Positions 21,900 through 35,364 of a DNA stretch of 64,000 nt are shown here, in pieces. Positions within the stretch are counted from its first letter, which is position 1. The number at the start of each line of letters is the position of its first letter. The notes beneath the pieces are model-generated. The model searched no databases. It saw only the letters and a list, made by a program, of their open reading frames with translations, and had not been told where the DNA came from. The DNA comes from Psoroptes ovis. Its lineage: Eukaryota > Arthropoda > Arachnida > Sarcoptiformes > Psoroptidae. The stretch spans positions 1,302,001 to 1,366,000 of the forward strand of contig PQWQ01000004.1 of the NCBI GenBank assembly GCA_002943765.1, given 5' to 3'. Both the position numbers and the translations under genes were made by a program.

Positions 21900-24800
21900 C
21901 GGCCTTATTTACCGAAGAAGAACGTGATGGACCAAGCGAATTGGCATTCAAATATGCAATATTTCGTATCAATAAAGATCGTACATTATTGGAAAATACT
22001 ACCATCATTTATGATATACAATATGTACCGAGAGAAGATTCATTTCATGCATCGAAAAAAGGTAGCCATACATATTTATTCATTGATTTAAATTTCAAAT
22101 ATTTGAATTTTTTTTTTCAATTCAATTTTGATTTGATTAGCTTGTTCACAAATGAATCGTGGTGTTAGTGCAATATTTGGACCACAAGATACGATACTGG
22201 GTTCACATATACAATCATTGTGTGATGCATTAGATATGCCTCATATTGAAGCACGTTTAGATTTAGAAACTGAAATGAAAGAATTTAGTATCAATTTATA
22301 TCCATCACCAATGATTATTGGTAAAGCATTACGTGATTTGATTGTATATTTGAATTGGACAAAAATTGCTGTCATTTATGAAGATGATATTTGTATGTAT
22401 TTGTATTTGTGCAGTGATTGCGAAATTAATTGGTCCATTTGAACGATAATTTTAATTATTTCTTTTTTTTATGACAGCATTAATCAAGCTACAGCAATTG
22501 GTGAAACCACCTTTAAGCAAACAAATACAATTCATATTTCGTAAAGGTAATGCACTATCATTTCGTGATGTATTACTGGATGTACGTACACGTGGTGTTT
22601 ATTCATTGATCATTGATACAAGACCTGAAAGTTTACCGAAAATTTTACATGCTGTAAGTCTTCAATTTTGCCAATTGTCAATCAATTTGATTTTATCATT
22701 ATTTTATTCTTAATTTTATATTTAAATTAATGCAAATTTAATTTATAAATTATTTTTTTTCTCTATCAATTTTCGTACACTATTCATTCATTCATTCATT
22801 TTGAATACAATACATTCATATATATTCATATATTTTTCATAGATATTACAAACACAAATGAATAACTATAAATATCATTATCATTTTGTTACATTCGATA
22901 TTGAAATATATGATTTGGAAAATTTTCGTTATAATTTTGTCAATTTAACCGCATTCCGTATGGTTGATTCGGAAAATTTTTCCGTCAAAACAGTGTTACG
23001 TGATATGGAAAAATTTCAACCAAAAAGACATCCAATTTTGAATCGTACAAATATAATACAGGTAAAAACGAGAGAATTACCATTATGATTATTTACATTT
23101 GAATGTATTATTTGCATTTCATTTCATTTATTCATTCATTTATTTCAATATTATTTATTCATCATTTTTTTTCTCCATTTTCCATTCATCTTTATTTCCG
23201 TAATAATAATAATAATATTCAAATAAATGCAAATCAATAATAAATGATGATGATGATGATTGAAATATGGAATATTAAATTTCATTATATTATTCAAAAT
23301 TCAATTCAATTCAATTCAATATTATTCGAAAATCATTAATAATAATAATAATAAAATACTATTATTTACAAATGAATAATCAATAAATATATATATTTTG
23401 AATTGAATAATAATAATAATATTGAATAATAATATTAATATTGAATATTGAATATTGAATATTGAATATTGAATAATAATAATAATAACAACAGTATGAA
23501 CCGGCATTAATATTTGATTCTGTATATACATTTGCTCGTGGTTTACATTCATTGGAACGTGGTGCAACATTACGACAAATGAATTTATCATGTGATGAAG
23601 AGCTACCATGGCCAGATGGAAGTACATTATTTAATTATATTAATTCGGTAATTTAAGGTTTTTTTTTATTTCAAATTTTATTTGATTTTTTTGATTAATC
23701 AATGATAATAATGATAATACCGCATTAATTCATTATTTTAAGGTCGATATTCGTGGCCTTACAGGACCGATAGCATTCAAAGAAGGTCGTCGTAGTTCAT
23801 TAAAATTGGATTTACTTAAATTAAGACAAAATAATCTAACTAAAGTAAGTAAGAATAATAATAATAATAATCAATTGATTGGTTTTGATTTTCTTCGAGC
23901 TGAGAATTAAATCCCATTATAATAATAATGATGATGATGATGATGATGATAATGAAACCAAAATTTTCGAATAGCGATTGTAAAATGGAACAATTAAATG
24001 GTTGTTTTGCTTGATTGAATTGCAATAATAATAATAATAATGATATTAATGATAATGATTAACGATAAAAAATAGCAATCAAATTGCGTTTTCGATTAAA
24101 TTGTTCACCATTTGTTTGTTTTTGTTTATTTCGATTAAGGTTGGTGAATGGTCAACTGGATCCGGTTTAAATATCACTGATCATGCTGCATTTCAAGATT
24201 TCGGTACCACAAATATTACGCTACGAGTGACAACCATCGAATCGACACCATATGTTTTCTATAGGAAAAATTTGAACAATCAAAATCCAACCAATAATTC
24301 TAATGATCATTTTGAAGGATTTTGTATTGATCTTTTAAAAGCCATTGCCGAAATGTTGAATTTTCAATATGAATTATATTTGGTTCCAGATGGAAAATAT
24401 GGTGCCGAAAATACAACGACCGGTGAATGGAATGGATTGGTTCGTGAAATTATTGATAAGGTAAAATGAAAAATTGATTCAAGTTTTATTTTGAAAAAAA
24501 TCAAATATTGAATATGTTATTGCCATCTATTGTTCATGATTATAGAATGCTGATCTTGCCGTCGCATCAATGACAATAAATTATGCACGTGAAAGTGTTA
24601 TACATTTTACCAAACCATATATGAATTTAGGTATAGGTATATTGTTTAAACTGCCATCAACGATGCCTACAAGATTATTTTCATTTATGTCACCACTTGA
24701 TATTGATATATGGCTTTACGTGTTGGCTGCATATATATTGGTATCATTGACAATGTTTGTTGTTGCACGTTTCAGTCCGAATGAATGGCGGTTATCACAT

Positions 24801-26968
24801 CCATGTGTGGCAGCCTTAGATTTACATTATGATGGTGATAATAATAGTAATAATAATAAATTAGAGAATCAATTTTCAATGGCCAATTCATTTTGGTTTA
24901 CAATCGTTACATTAATGCATCAAGGATGTGATCTTAATCCAAAAGCTGCCAGTACAAGAATAATTGGTGCAATTTGGTGGTTTTTTACTTTGATATTGGT
25001 TAGCTCTTACACTGCCAATTTAGCTGCATTTTTAACTGTTGAACGTATGATTACGCCTATTCAAAGTGTTGAAGATTTAGCTGCACAATCACGTATTCAA
25101 TATGGTACACTTGAATCAGGTTCAACGATGACATTTTTTCGAGATTCACAAATTGAAACTTATCAAAAAATGTGGCGTTTCATGGAAAATAGACCAATGG
25201 TTTTTGTGAAAACCTATGATGAAGGTGTACAACGTGTGATCGAAGGAAATTATGCTTTTCTAATGGAATCAACAATGTTAGATTATATGGTTCAACGTAA
25301 TTGTAATCTAACACAAATTGGTGGTTTACTCGATTCCAAAGGTTATGGCATCGCAACGCCAATCGGTAATTGATTTTATTGCATATTTTAATGATTGAAT
25401 AATTGATTATCGCGTTCGGGTATGAAAATAGGTTCACCTTGGCGTGATAAAATATCTTTAGCCATTTTACATTTACAAGAAAAAGGTATTATTCGTATGC
25501 TTTATGATCGTTGGTGGAAACGTCCAGGTATTAAATGTTCACGTGATGATAAAAGTAAAGAAGGGAAAGCGAATGCCTTGGGTATCGAAAATATTGGCGG
25601 AGTATTTGTTGTATTATTAGGCGGTTTAGCTGTTGCAATAGTCACTGCTTTAATTGAATTTTGTGTTCATTCTAAAAAAAATGCCCAAAATTTACGAGTA
25701 AGCATTTTTGATATGATTGTCATCCATTAAAAATCTATTTATAATCGCATTTAAAATTCTTTCGATAGCAATCATTATGTACCGAAGTGACAAATGAATT
25801 ACGAATGGCCATCAGTTGTGATGATGCTCAACAAAGACCTACATTGCGACGAAAATGTTCAAAATGTTTGATCGATCATAATCGAGCACCATTACCATCT
25901 TCATCTTCATCAGCTGGTGGCCAATATCATTTAGATCCATATGTTCCAGATGTTGGAAGCGGTGCAGCTGATATCAATCAACATCATACTGCAACGTCCT
26001 CATATGATGTTTATCATCGTCATTCAAGTACAAATTATCGAAATAAATCATCGAATGTGATGAAAAATCAATCAGGTTCGAATAGTTATCATCATCAACA
26101 ACATCATAATGATGATCAAAATCAATTACGTCGTCGAATAGGTGGCAAATCATTTTGGTCAAATTTACAGCCAAATTTACATTTAAATAATCATCCTGCC
26201 GAAATACATCACTATTCAATGTATAATCGTCATCATCATCATCATCATGAATGTTGTCCACAACATTTAAATGCTACAAATGATTCAAATGAAATTGATG
26301 ATTGTGATTTGGTTGATTGTAATCATAAACAACAATCACAACAGCAACAATCATCAACAATGATTGATGCAAAACAATCATTATCTGGGAATATTATGAA
26401 TCAATTATCATGTAAATTAAATAATCAAGAAGAAATGACTAATGGTAATATTAGCCAAGATGATGATGATGATCACAATGATCCAATCGATATTGATGAT
26501 ATCGATGATGATGATGATGATAATAATAATAATCATCATCATGTTGTCGATGTTGATGATGATGAATTTCCTTATAATGATAGTAATGATAGTGGTGCTA
26601 CAAATTCACAGCAACAAACACAACAATTCCTGCCACCGCCACCACCACCTCCGAATATATCATCATTACAACAACAACAACAGCAGCAGCAACAACAACA
26701 ACAACATCAACAAACACAACAATCACCGCAACCACCAGCAACAATGCAAACAGCAGCGACGACAACAACAACATCAGCCATTGATCATTTACAATCATTA
26801 GATTTATTAACTGGAAATAAATTAAATACCAACACAATGGCAATCGGTAATAATAATTCGAATACCAATGCTAATCCAAGATTAATCACAGTCAATGGAC
26901 CAATATCATTACCGAATACGATTGTTGCCATTACTCATCATCCAGATGTTGATTATCATCATCGTTGA
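21900..26968 (+). CDS. Kainate-type ionotropic glutamate receptor (partial, 10 exons)
   Basis: A ligand-gated cation channel of excitatory synapses. Exons: 21900-22061, 22141-22392, 22478-22653, 22843-23061, 23495-23647, 23743-23844, 24140-24460, 24546-25365, 25432-25697 and 25769-26968. All have GT-AG borders and the frame is continuous for 1222 residues. The amino-terminal domain opens ALFTEEERDGPSELAFKYAI, typical of kainate subunits. The binding domain has the TINYARES arginine (S1) and FLMEST (S2). The membrane part has M1 (IWLYVLAAYILVSL), pore loop M2, M3 with SYTANLAAF, and M4 (IGGVFVVLLGGLAVAIV). The pore Q/R position is His (MHQGC, codon CAT 24918-24920), whereas vertebrate relatives have Gln or edited Arg. 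The last exon adds an unusually long tail of about 400 residues rich in His, Gln, Asp and Asn. The first visible exon starts inside a codon, so the signal-peptide exon is upstream and missing. Subtype beyond kainate-like is not assigned. Confidence 0.93.
23440..23474. repeat. Five-copy 7-bp tandem repeat (ATTGAAT)
   Basis: Five perfect copies in the 433-bp intron 4 of the kainate receptor, ending 20 bp before the exon-5 acceptor AG, where the polypyrimidine tract would normally be. The intervening bases are (AAT)n and ACAACAG. Confidence 0.9.
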
Positions 26969-27352
26969 TTGTATAGATCGCAGTTGATCGCCGCATTTGC
27001 ATCCATTTTTCAATGTACAAAAAAAAACCATAACAATAACCTTTATTAGACTTTTACAAATTTTTTTCAAAAAAAAAACAATTATAATATAATTCAAAGT
27101 TCAATTAAAGTCCACAAAATAGTTTTGATTTCAAATTCATATTTAAATTCAAATTTACATTCAAATAGTCGTTTGACAAATGTTCATTGTTTTTTGTTTT
27201 CAATTAATTTCATTTATTATTTCTATCTATCTGTCCAATTATACAAACATATATAAATATAAACATAAATATAAATATAAACATACATATAAATATTTAA
27301 ATTTAAATATATTCAAATATTATTTGCACTTAATTAATTGAATTGAATTGAA

Positions 27353-27358
27353 AATAAA
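27353..27358 (+). terminator. Polyadenylation signal of kainate receptor (predicted)
   Basis: AATAAA about 385 bases after the stop codon, the first canonical hexamer seen in this 3' region; another follows at 27380. Confidence 0.45.
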
Positions 27359-29510
27359 CAAAAAAAAAATGTTTTCAATAATAAAACAAACGTTCAAATG
27401 AAAATGTTGATTTTATTTTAATTGTTTTATTTTATCAATTTGGATTGATTCACTGACCAAATTCAAGCCGAATTCATGCCTAAACATTGTCCACATCGAA
27501 TGATTCAAACAATTGAATATTCTCGATCTTTGATAATGAAACCACATGTCATCACCAATGTATGTATGCGATTCAATCCATCAATAATTATCGGTTAAAT
27601 GGATGTTGTGTGCTCGTGAGTCTTCTTTTTACTATTATTATTATCATCTTTATCTGCATAAAACAATAGCGACAAATGACTTGATTTTTTTTTTTTTTGC
27701 TTAATAATATTCAATGATTTGCTTTAATCCAATTTTCTTCAGGTGAAAAGGTTAGCCGTTTTTCAAAGGTAAAATTATCTTTGAAAAGGTGAAAAACCAT
27801 TTCGATTCGATTCATCCAATGTTTTGATGTTGGAAAATTTCCATACGAAAAAAATTTATTGATTGACCAAAAGATCAAAAGTCGCGACAAAATATATATA
27901 TATAAATCATCAAATAATAAATTCATTTAATTAACCATGATTTTTTTGTTGTTGTTATGTTATATCATTTATAGCAGCAAAAAGCAACCAAAAAAAAACC
28001 TTTGACCTTTTTGGTCATGATTATGATGATGGATAAAATATCCTACGAACGATAATAATGAATGATGAAAATGTCTACAAATGAATCTAATAATAATAAT
28101 AATAATAATTACAAGTGATGAAAAATTTATCTCAACAATTTGTATATTATATGAACTATGTAAGGTTAAAAGGTGCTAAGGTATTCATAATTTCATACAA
28201 AGTTGAATGATAGATACATAGATAGATAGATGAAGCGAAAAACTTTTGGAAAACCTTTGAAATCATCGACTGATGATCATAACAATAGTTTCAACAAACA
28301 AATAATAGATAACCATAGCATAATACTAAACCAATGTAATGAATGATATGAAACTAATTTAAAATTTAAATTTCAAATTATCATCAAATTTGTTTCGATA
28401 TTTTTTATGGAACACACACAAACACACATACATATTATATATCATGTAATTATTCGTCATTATCATTTTATATCTCTAAGATAAACTGATGGTAATTTCA
28501 TATGTATTCATACATGAATATATTTATTGAACACCAAATGTATAAATGAACAAATATATGAATGAATGAATGAATCATTTTCAAATTCGATAATTTGTTT
28601 GTGTAAATTATCGCCATCATCATCATCATCATCATTATTGATGGTGTTGGTGAATGAATGAATGAATGAACGCATCTTCAGAACATATAATCCTAACCAA
28701 TTCACACAAACATTGAAACATCCTTTTAATCGAAATTTTTATTTGGATTTTGAATTATTAATTTAATTTTTTTTTTGATTTATTCATTCATTCATTCATT
28801 CAAACATTTATTCATTCATCTATTCATTCATCCACAGATATATGTTGATTAATTATCAAATTTTTAAAAATTTTAGTAATAATTTAATGGTGATGATTTA
28901 ACGATGATTTTTAAGGGTGAAAAGGTATGTTATTTTCATAACTAAACAAAACACATGTACAGAGGTTATACATAATCGTTTCACAGCACATCAATTACAT
29001 CAATTCAAATCATCATCATCATCATCATTCATAGATAATTTTTGTTGTGTTGTGTAATTTTTATTCAAAGAACTCCGCCTTGCACGCTTTGCTTTGTAGA
29101 AAAAAATACAGCCAAAATGATAAAATTTATTAGATTTATTATCATCATTCAATGCATACATGTGTGAATATAAATGTATATTTTGATATTCATTTACACC
29201 TCTCTTTGTGAATGAATGCAATGAAAAGCAGTAATCATCACCTGAATATCGTTATCATCATCATTATTATCATTATTATGAGGTAAGGTGTTTTGTAGAT
29301 AAATGTTTTGAAAAAATTAGTGAAACTAACATATGATACGAATAATTATTGATTACATATGTGTGTGATTATTATTATTACATATTTAATCGTTCAATTC
29401 GTTGAAATCATCAATTATTATTAAATTTATTATTATACATAGTAATTATCATTATTATTATTATTTGGATGTGATAAATACTGATAAATTTAAAATTATG
29501 AAATGATTAT

Positions 29511-29535
29511 GGTGGTGGTGGTGGTGGTGGTGGTG
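29511..29535. repeat. (GGT)8 microsatellite
   Basis: Eight GGT units. Runs of GG at regular spacing could form a two-layer G-quadruplex. A shorter (GTG)n is at 60921-60937. Confidence 0.9.
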
Positions 29536-29924
29536 TTATTGGTGAATCAATTTAAATTCAGATTTTAAATGGTAAAAAATTGCAAATTATCACCATTTAT
29601 ACACATTGAAAAACATACGGATAAATGATGGTTATTAAAAATGAAATCAACACTAAAATATCCAATTGTATGGATGGATTGTGTAGAATTGGCTTTGCAA
29701 ATTATTTCGGATAATCATTATCACCCTGCGATTATGTTTGAAATTTGTGTGAAAATCAGATTCTGTTCACCAACAAAATCGGATTATCTCTTCACAGAGA
29801 GACCTTGCGTAAAAAAACACTGAAAAGGCGTATTTTGGGCCATGGATTTTCTCGTGTTTTTTACATTTTCGTATTTCACACACACATGCACAACCTGTGG
29901 CAATCGTGGATCGTTTTGTATCAT

Positions 29925-29936
29925 TGACAGCTGTCA
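29925..29936. promoter_or_regulatory. Perfect TALE-homeodomain dimer palindrome
   Basis: TGACAGCTGTCA is the inverted pair of TGACAG sites known as the dimer motif of TGIF/Meis/Pknox proteins, and it also contains the E-box CAGCTG. With flanks it is a 14-bp perfect palindrome (29924-29937). Function is inferred from motif knowledge only. Confidence 0.4.
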
Positions 29937-31163
29937 AATTTTGGATCAAAAATTTTCGATCAAATCGAGAGAAACTGCGGTTTTTCTGTATTCCTTTTTT
30001 TCATTCGAGAAAATCTGAGAACAAATCAAAAAATCAAAAAAATCCCAAATCAATTCACACAAGTCATTTCAAATTTGTTTTCGATTTTGAATGTTTCAAG
30101 AATGTCCCGAAATTGAATGACAGATCAATGACATGTGTGTGTGTGTGTGTGTTAAGGTGTTAATAGTCGATTAATTGAATGTTTTTTGTGGCTCTTGTTA
30201 TTACAATACTGTAATTTGTAACTGATTATTTTTTTGACAAAAATGTCGAAATAGTTTCAATAAATAATTTGAATATTAGTAAATATGATGATGATGATAA
30301 ATAATTGACGTTTAACATGAATGATTATTATTATCAATAATTTGTATATGAACCATTTCGGTCATTATATCTTATTATCTTTCGGAAAAAAATACATTAA
30401 AAATGAATGAATCAAACAATGGATCTTTGACTTTTACTTGTTAAGCATAAAATTTTGCTTTGAATTTTGTTGTTTTTCTGAAAATTTTTATCATGCTTTA
30501 CCATAAATAATAAATAACATTTGTGATTGACAACCGTATTGTTATCACAATCATCTTTGATACAAGCTTGTCGTCATCATCAAAAGGTGTTCATATCTCA
30601 TTGATATCATCAACTGCAACAACAACAACAACTGCTTAGGGTGGCAAAAAAAAATACATGTCAACTTGGACAAATTCAATATGACGATGATTATTCGGAT
30701 GAATTCGACGTTCGATGTGTGAAATGGCCCTAATTTTCGGTGAGCCATTCACACACAACACCGAACAACAACAAACCAATAATTAAAAGTTTATGAAAAA
30801 TTGTTTTTCAAATCGTTTTTAATTTTTCAAATTTTTAATATTTTTGCACCAAAAAAATAAAAATAAACATGAAACAGGCGTGTCACCACCTCGTGTGTAA
30901 ATACTCGTGTATTTAATATGTACACATTTGTATATGAATTATTATTTGGTATGTTATTATCATTATTTATTATTTATAAATTATTATTTTTGAAATATAA
31001 TTAATATTTAAGTACAAATTTATGAATTTTTTTTCGGGATTTTAAAGTGTTTTTGGCTTGAAATATATTGAATATATTTGTGTATTTCTGTATATTTAAA
31101 TATTATTAAAATATGTGTGTTGAATGTGTTAAATTTTGAAGAATATATTTTTGAAAAATGGTT

Positions 31164-31644
31164 TCAACACTTGAAACTTGTAATTTGGCTACTAAATGAT
31201 CGATTGTTGTTAACATTTTGATTATTTTGATTCAATTGTTGATTGTTACCGTTTTGTCGATTAATTGTCGTTAATCTATTGAATGATTGTGATAATTTTT
31301 GCAGTGATAATGGTAATAATCGACGACGATTTTGTCCATTTTTTAATTTAAGCATCATAAAATCTTGAGATCTTTGATTATCGAATTTATCAATGGTTGA
31401 TGGTGATTGAAATGCTGAATTGGGTGATATTTTTATTGGAACATTTGTGGTGTTTGATGTTGATGTCGTTGATCCTGGTGATCCTATGTTCGATGCTAAG
31501 CTTGATCGTTTACTGCTATTGCCGCTGATCATGACGCCAACTGAATCCGGTTCCAATGTTTGCTCGAATGGACATGAAAATGTTTGATCTTCATTATTTG
31601 ATTGATATGTTTTAGCTGTTATACGAAGGCCATTTTGTTGCATT
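31164..31644 (-). CDS. Orphan terminal-exon-like ORF (159 residues)
   Basis: I do not recognise the product. The frame is rich in Ser, Asn and Thr with a basic stretch (NRRRLLPLSLQKL) and looks disordered, but its codon and residue mix resembles coding sequence more than the simple repeats around it. On the minus strand it is preceded by a plausible acceptor (ATGATACAG then A-ATG at 31645/31644), and a TTTATT (AATAAA on the minus strand) lies about 195 bp past the stop at 30966-30971, so it reads as a last exon. A phase-2 donor at the end of the Gbx frame (37220/37219) joins to it in frame, completing an Arg codon. It may be a distal exon of Gbx or belong to another gene. Without transcripts this is open. 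Confidence 0.4.
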
Positions 31645-33431
31645 CTGTATCATTTTGTGAAGAAATGAAATTGAAAATAATGAAAATCATCAAGAATAAA
31701 ATTAAATTTAAAAAAATCCGAAGAAAAATTAATGATCTGTCCACACATATGTTTCATGATAATAATAAGGATAATCATGAATCATAATAATAATATCAAT
31801 AACATCATAATAATCATTATCATTATCACAAACACTAATGCCGAAACATAGACAAAGACAGAGAACGAAATAAAGGTCAAAGTTAATAAGATCTTCTCAA
31901 TTTTCTTATGGTCAAATCTCAAAAAAAAAATTTCTTGAATAAATACCTTGATCTAATAAGGTTAATAATAACAATCCAAAGCTATATATCGTATATCGTT
32001 ATATCGATATACTTGAAAAAAAATTATCACAACATTGACCTTTGACCAAACACCCAAATGATTAACATTTTGTTTTTTTTTCATTTTTATTTTTTTAATG
32101 TGAATAATAATAATGGTGATAATAATATTAATAATGATCATAATCATTATTATCATTATCATTATTCATCATCATCATCATCATTTCATTATTTACCATT
32201 ACCATTATCAGTGATAATTTATCACAATCCACAGGTTCGTCGTCCGGTTTCATGTTTACACATATCTATATGTATTACCCTGTATATTTATGTTTCGGCT
32301 ACCGACAAAAAGATTCAGATCATAATAATGATTATGATGATAATAATAATAATCAAATTAACTTTGAAAAAATAAAATAAAATACAAAAAAAAATCATCA
32401 TCATCATCAAAACAAATCAATAAGACCATTAATCTTTGAATTATTTCGTTAGGTATTTTGTATATTAATGATATTATAACAAACAATCTCCGAATCTATG
32501 GCTACAGCCAAACACAAGCATAGTCTTTGGCCGAAGACCTGTGAAGACTAAAACCCTTGAAACTTTAATTATGAACAAACACACACACATGCTCACACAC
32601 ACACACACAAACAAAACAATAAATTATCATTTTGTTATTATTCCTTAACAAAATGTTGCTTTGTTTACTTGTGCGAAAAATGATTTTTCAGTGCGAAAAT
32701 CGACACTTTTACACCAGACAAATCATCTCATATATTTGTTTGATGTATTGTTGGTGGTGCAAAATATGTGATGATTTGTTGTTTTGGTTTGAAATTTATA
32801 CCATTCAGCACAAGCAGATAAATACTCTGACAGACTTGAACCATTTTGGTTAATGATTCCTTTCAACTTTGTTGCAGCAAAACCTTCAGAAATATAACCC
32901 CCTGTTCTAAGGTTTAATTTTCATCCAAAACACCAAATAAACAACAAGCCGAAACTTGGAAAAAATTGCTTCGAGGTTCGAAATCTTCTTTCTTCATGTG
33001 TTTATTTGTTTGATGTGTGTGTGTGTGTGTTTCATAGTGTTATCATCACCATAGTAATTATTATTATTATTTGATTATTATTTTAGTACCTTGTAATTGT
33101 CATTATTATTATCGTTATAACATCATAGAAATATTAACCGACAAATTTTTTTATTCGTTCATCTTTGATCATGTTGCAACAAACAATATTATTTTCACTG
33201 AAGAAAAACAAAAAATTATTTACTTGTTTGTCGATGATAATAATGTTTAATAATGATGATGATGATCAATGTCCATTATTATCATTATCATCATTATCCT
33301 TATGAGTATAACATCAAATGTTCTGATAATTCTTTAACTCAAATAAACCAAAAATAAATTGAAATGAAAATTGATGAAACACATATGGAGATTATCGATC
33401 TAAAAAAACAATGTTGTTGATGATGAAAATA

Positions 33432-33511
33432 TCAGATTGTCCGGAAAGTTTTTGCCGGTCATATCGCAGAAAATCATTGTAAAATTGGCAAAAACTTTTC
33501 GGACAACCAAA
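33432..33511 (+). mobile_element. Mariner-like hairpin MITE, subfamily A
   Basis: 80 bp, from TCAGATTGTCCGGAAAGTTT to CGGACAACCAAA with TA on each side. Its loop is almost identical to the copy at 11767. Confidence 0.9.
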
Positions 33512-33884
33512 TACAAAAATACTAGAAAAATTTATTATGCTATTTGCTATTAGCTGTTTTCATGGATAATCATTATTATCCAAGACAAGGGTGTTGTTGG
33601 TGTCGATGGTATTACTGATGTCGATGGACATTATGTGTACGTGTGTGTAAATGAGTGTTTGAGTGTTAGTGTGTATACATGAATTTATACTTATTACAAA
33701 ACGATAATAATAATGATGATGATATATTTTGGGTAAATCATAATAATAATAATAATTTGATAATAATAACAATTTACACTTTGATCCTTTTTGTTTTTTA
33801 TTTTTTCAAAATTATTTGTTTTCTCTTGTTTATTATAACAAGATAAAAGTTCATTGTATTAGGCTTTGATTGATGCTGTAAATA

Positions 33885-33964
33885 TTAGGTTGTACTAAAA
33901 GTTTTCGTCCATTATATCGTAAGAAATCATGAGAAAATCGGCAAGAACTTTTCGGACAACCTTA
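33885..33964 (+). mobile_element. Mariner-like hairpin MITE, subfamily A
   Basis: 80 bp, from TTAGGTTGTACTAAAAGTTT to CGGACAACCTTA with TA on each side. The right arm has the GGCAAGAAC variant. It lies 373 bp from the previous copy. Confidence 0.9.
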
Positions 33965-34307
33965 TAGATATTCTATCTAACACTATCCATTCAATTATCA
34001 ATAAATTCAGTTATTATTTATTTACTCAATGATCAATGAGATTTTTGCCAAGTTTTGAGCCATCGTGTTTTTTATCTTCGCTTTGTTTGAAATTTCAAAT
34101 TATAAATCGGTTTCGAATTGATTTGGCTGTGATAATGAAACCTATGAAGCTCGAAAACAAGCAAAGCAATTTCAATTATTGCAATGATAATGATTGGACT
34201 ATAGTTTTTGTTTTTTGTTTTCCCATTATTTCAATCGACAAAATTGATCAATTAATAATCAATCGATCGAAATTTTCGTTGTTTCATCAATCGAAAAAAT
34301 CAATAAT

Positions 34308-34354
34308 TGATTGATTGGTCGATTTGATTGATTGATTGATTGATTTGATTGATT
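34308..34354. repeat. (GATT)n imperfect tandem repeat
   Basis: About ten GATT units with interruptions, followed by AATCAATCAAT, so the end can fold back on itself. Confidence 0.8.
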
Positions 34355-35192
34355 TAATCAATCAATAACTTGATTTATTCAAATTATTGATAAAATGTTC
34401 GAATTCCAATCGGTTTTTTTTCCATTGAAAACGATTGAATTTCCAAGAAAAAATCAATTTGAATTTGTTCGTGATTTTCAATTTGAATTTTAATTCAAAA
34501 TAATTCGAAAAATTGATTTGAAAATTTGTAATTTGATTAAATTTGATTAAATTTTCATGTCCACCATCACCACCAGCCATCATCATCACCATCATTCAAT
34601 TGGTAATCACGAATATTTCATTGAATTTCATCGAAATTTTTTTTTTCGTTTTTTGCAAATCGATATTTGCCCATTAATAATCCGGATCAATCAATTATAT
34701 TGGACATATATGCACACAAAATCACACACAAACAAACATAATCTCACAAACACAAGCTAGCACACAATTATACTCTGAAACATAGAAAAAAAATCGCCAA
34801 TCACCAATCGACAATCATCATCATCAGCAATTATTGAATCGATAATTGAATCGCAATTATTCAATAATTGCTCCGTAGAAATCACAATCAAATTCACAGA
34901 GATTCAATTCACAACAATTGAATTCACCAATCGGTGTATATTGAATTATGCACACACACAGATTTCAAATAATTGAAATAAAAATTCTTTTTTTTAATAA
35001 ATTATTTCAAATAATTGTATCCGATATCAAATATCGTTGATTGAGTATGATTACATACATACATGCATAAACACACATGCATGCACACACTGATAGCTAG
35101 CTCTAGCTCATATTCCAATCTGGCAGCAATTATCATCATAATCAATAAATAATTGCATTGATTATCATCGATTTTATTTTATGAATTTTTTC

Positions 35193-35364
35193 TTATGAAA
35201 CAAAATCATCACGAATAATCACATTAGAAAATTTTGATTTTGATGCTAGCTGCTGCCAAATATACTGATTATTATTATTATTATTATTTTTGTGATAATC
35301 ATAATCTTGGCCATTATTATTATGCATACACATGTTGTTTGTTGTTGGTGTTTGCATCGTTGCG
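35193..35364 (-). CDS. Weak candidate terminal exon (Asn-rich)
   Basis: The minus-strand frame reads on from ATMQTPTTNNMCMHNNNGQD through an Asn run to IIRDDFVS and a TAA. An AG at 35366-35365 would open it in phase 2, the same phase as the donor at the end of the Gbx frame. Composition is protein-like, but the frame is short and partly (AAT)n. A mariner MITE sits directly upstream on this strand (35372-35452). No homology is recognised. Confidence 0.2.

Larger units (their letters stand above)
26969..31163. other. Receptor 3' UTR and gene-free stretch
   Basis: AATAAA at 27353-27358 and again at 27380-27385 could end the receptor mRNA about 390-410 bases after its stop. Beyond that I see no gene. 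The stretch holds (GGT)8 at 29511-29535, a perfect TALE-type palindrome at 29925-29936, (GAT)n tracts and TG tracts. The 60-residue open frames around 29640-29950 have no recognisable content. Confidence 0.6.

Noticed and set aside
26442..26843. Long frames in other phases of the receptor's last exon
   Set aside because: They are out-of-frame readings of CAA, GAT and CAC repeats inside the proven coding exon.
29641..29950. Three overlapping 60-residue frames
   Set aside because: They conflict with each other, have no recognised motif and span the regulatory palindrome at 29925.
32970..33000. GGTTCGAAATC considered as a tRNA T-arm
   Set aside because: No matching acceptor stem, A box or anticodon arm lies upstream. 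No tRNA or rRNA gene was found in the window.
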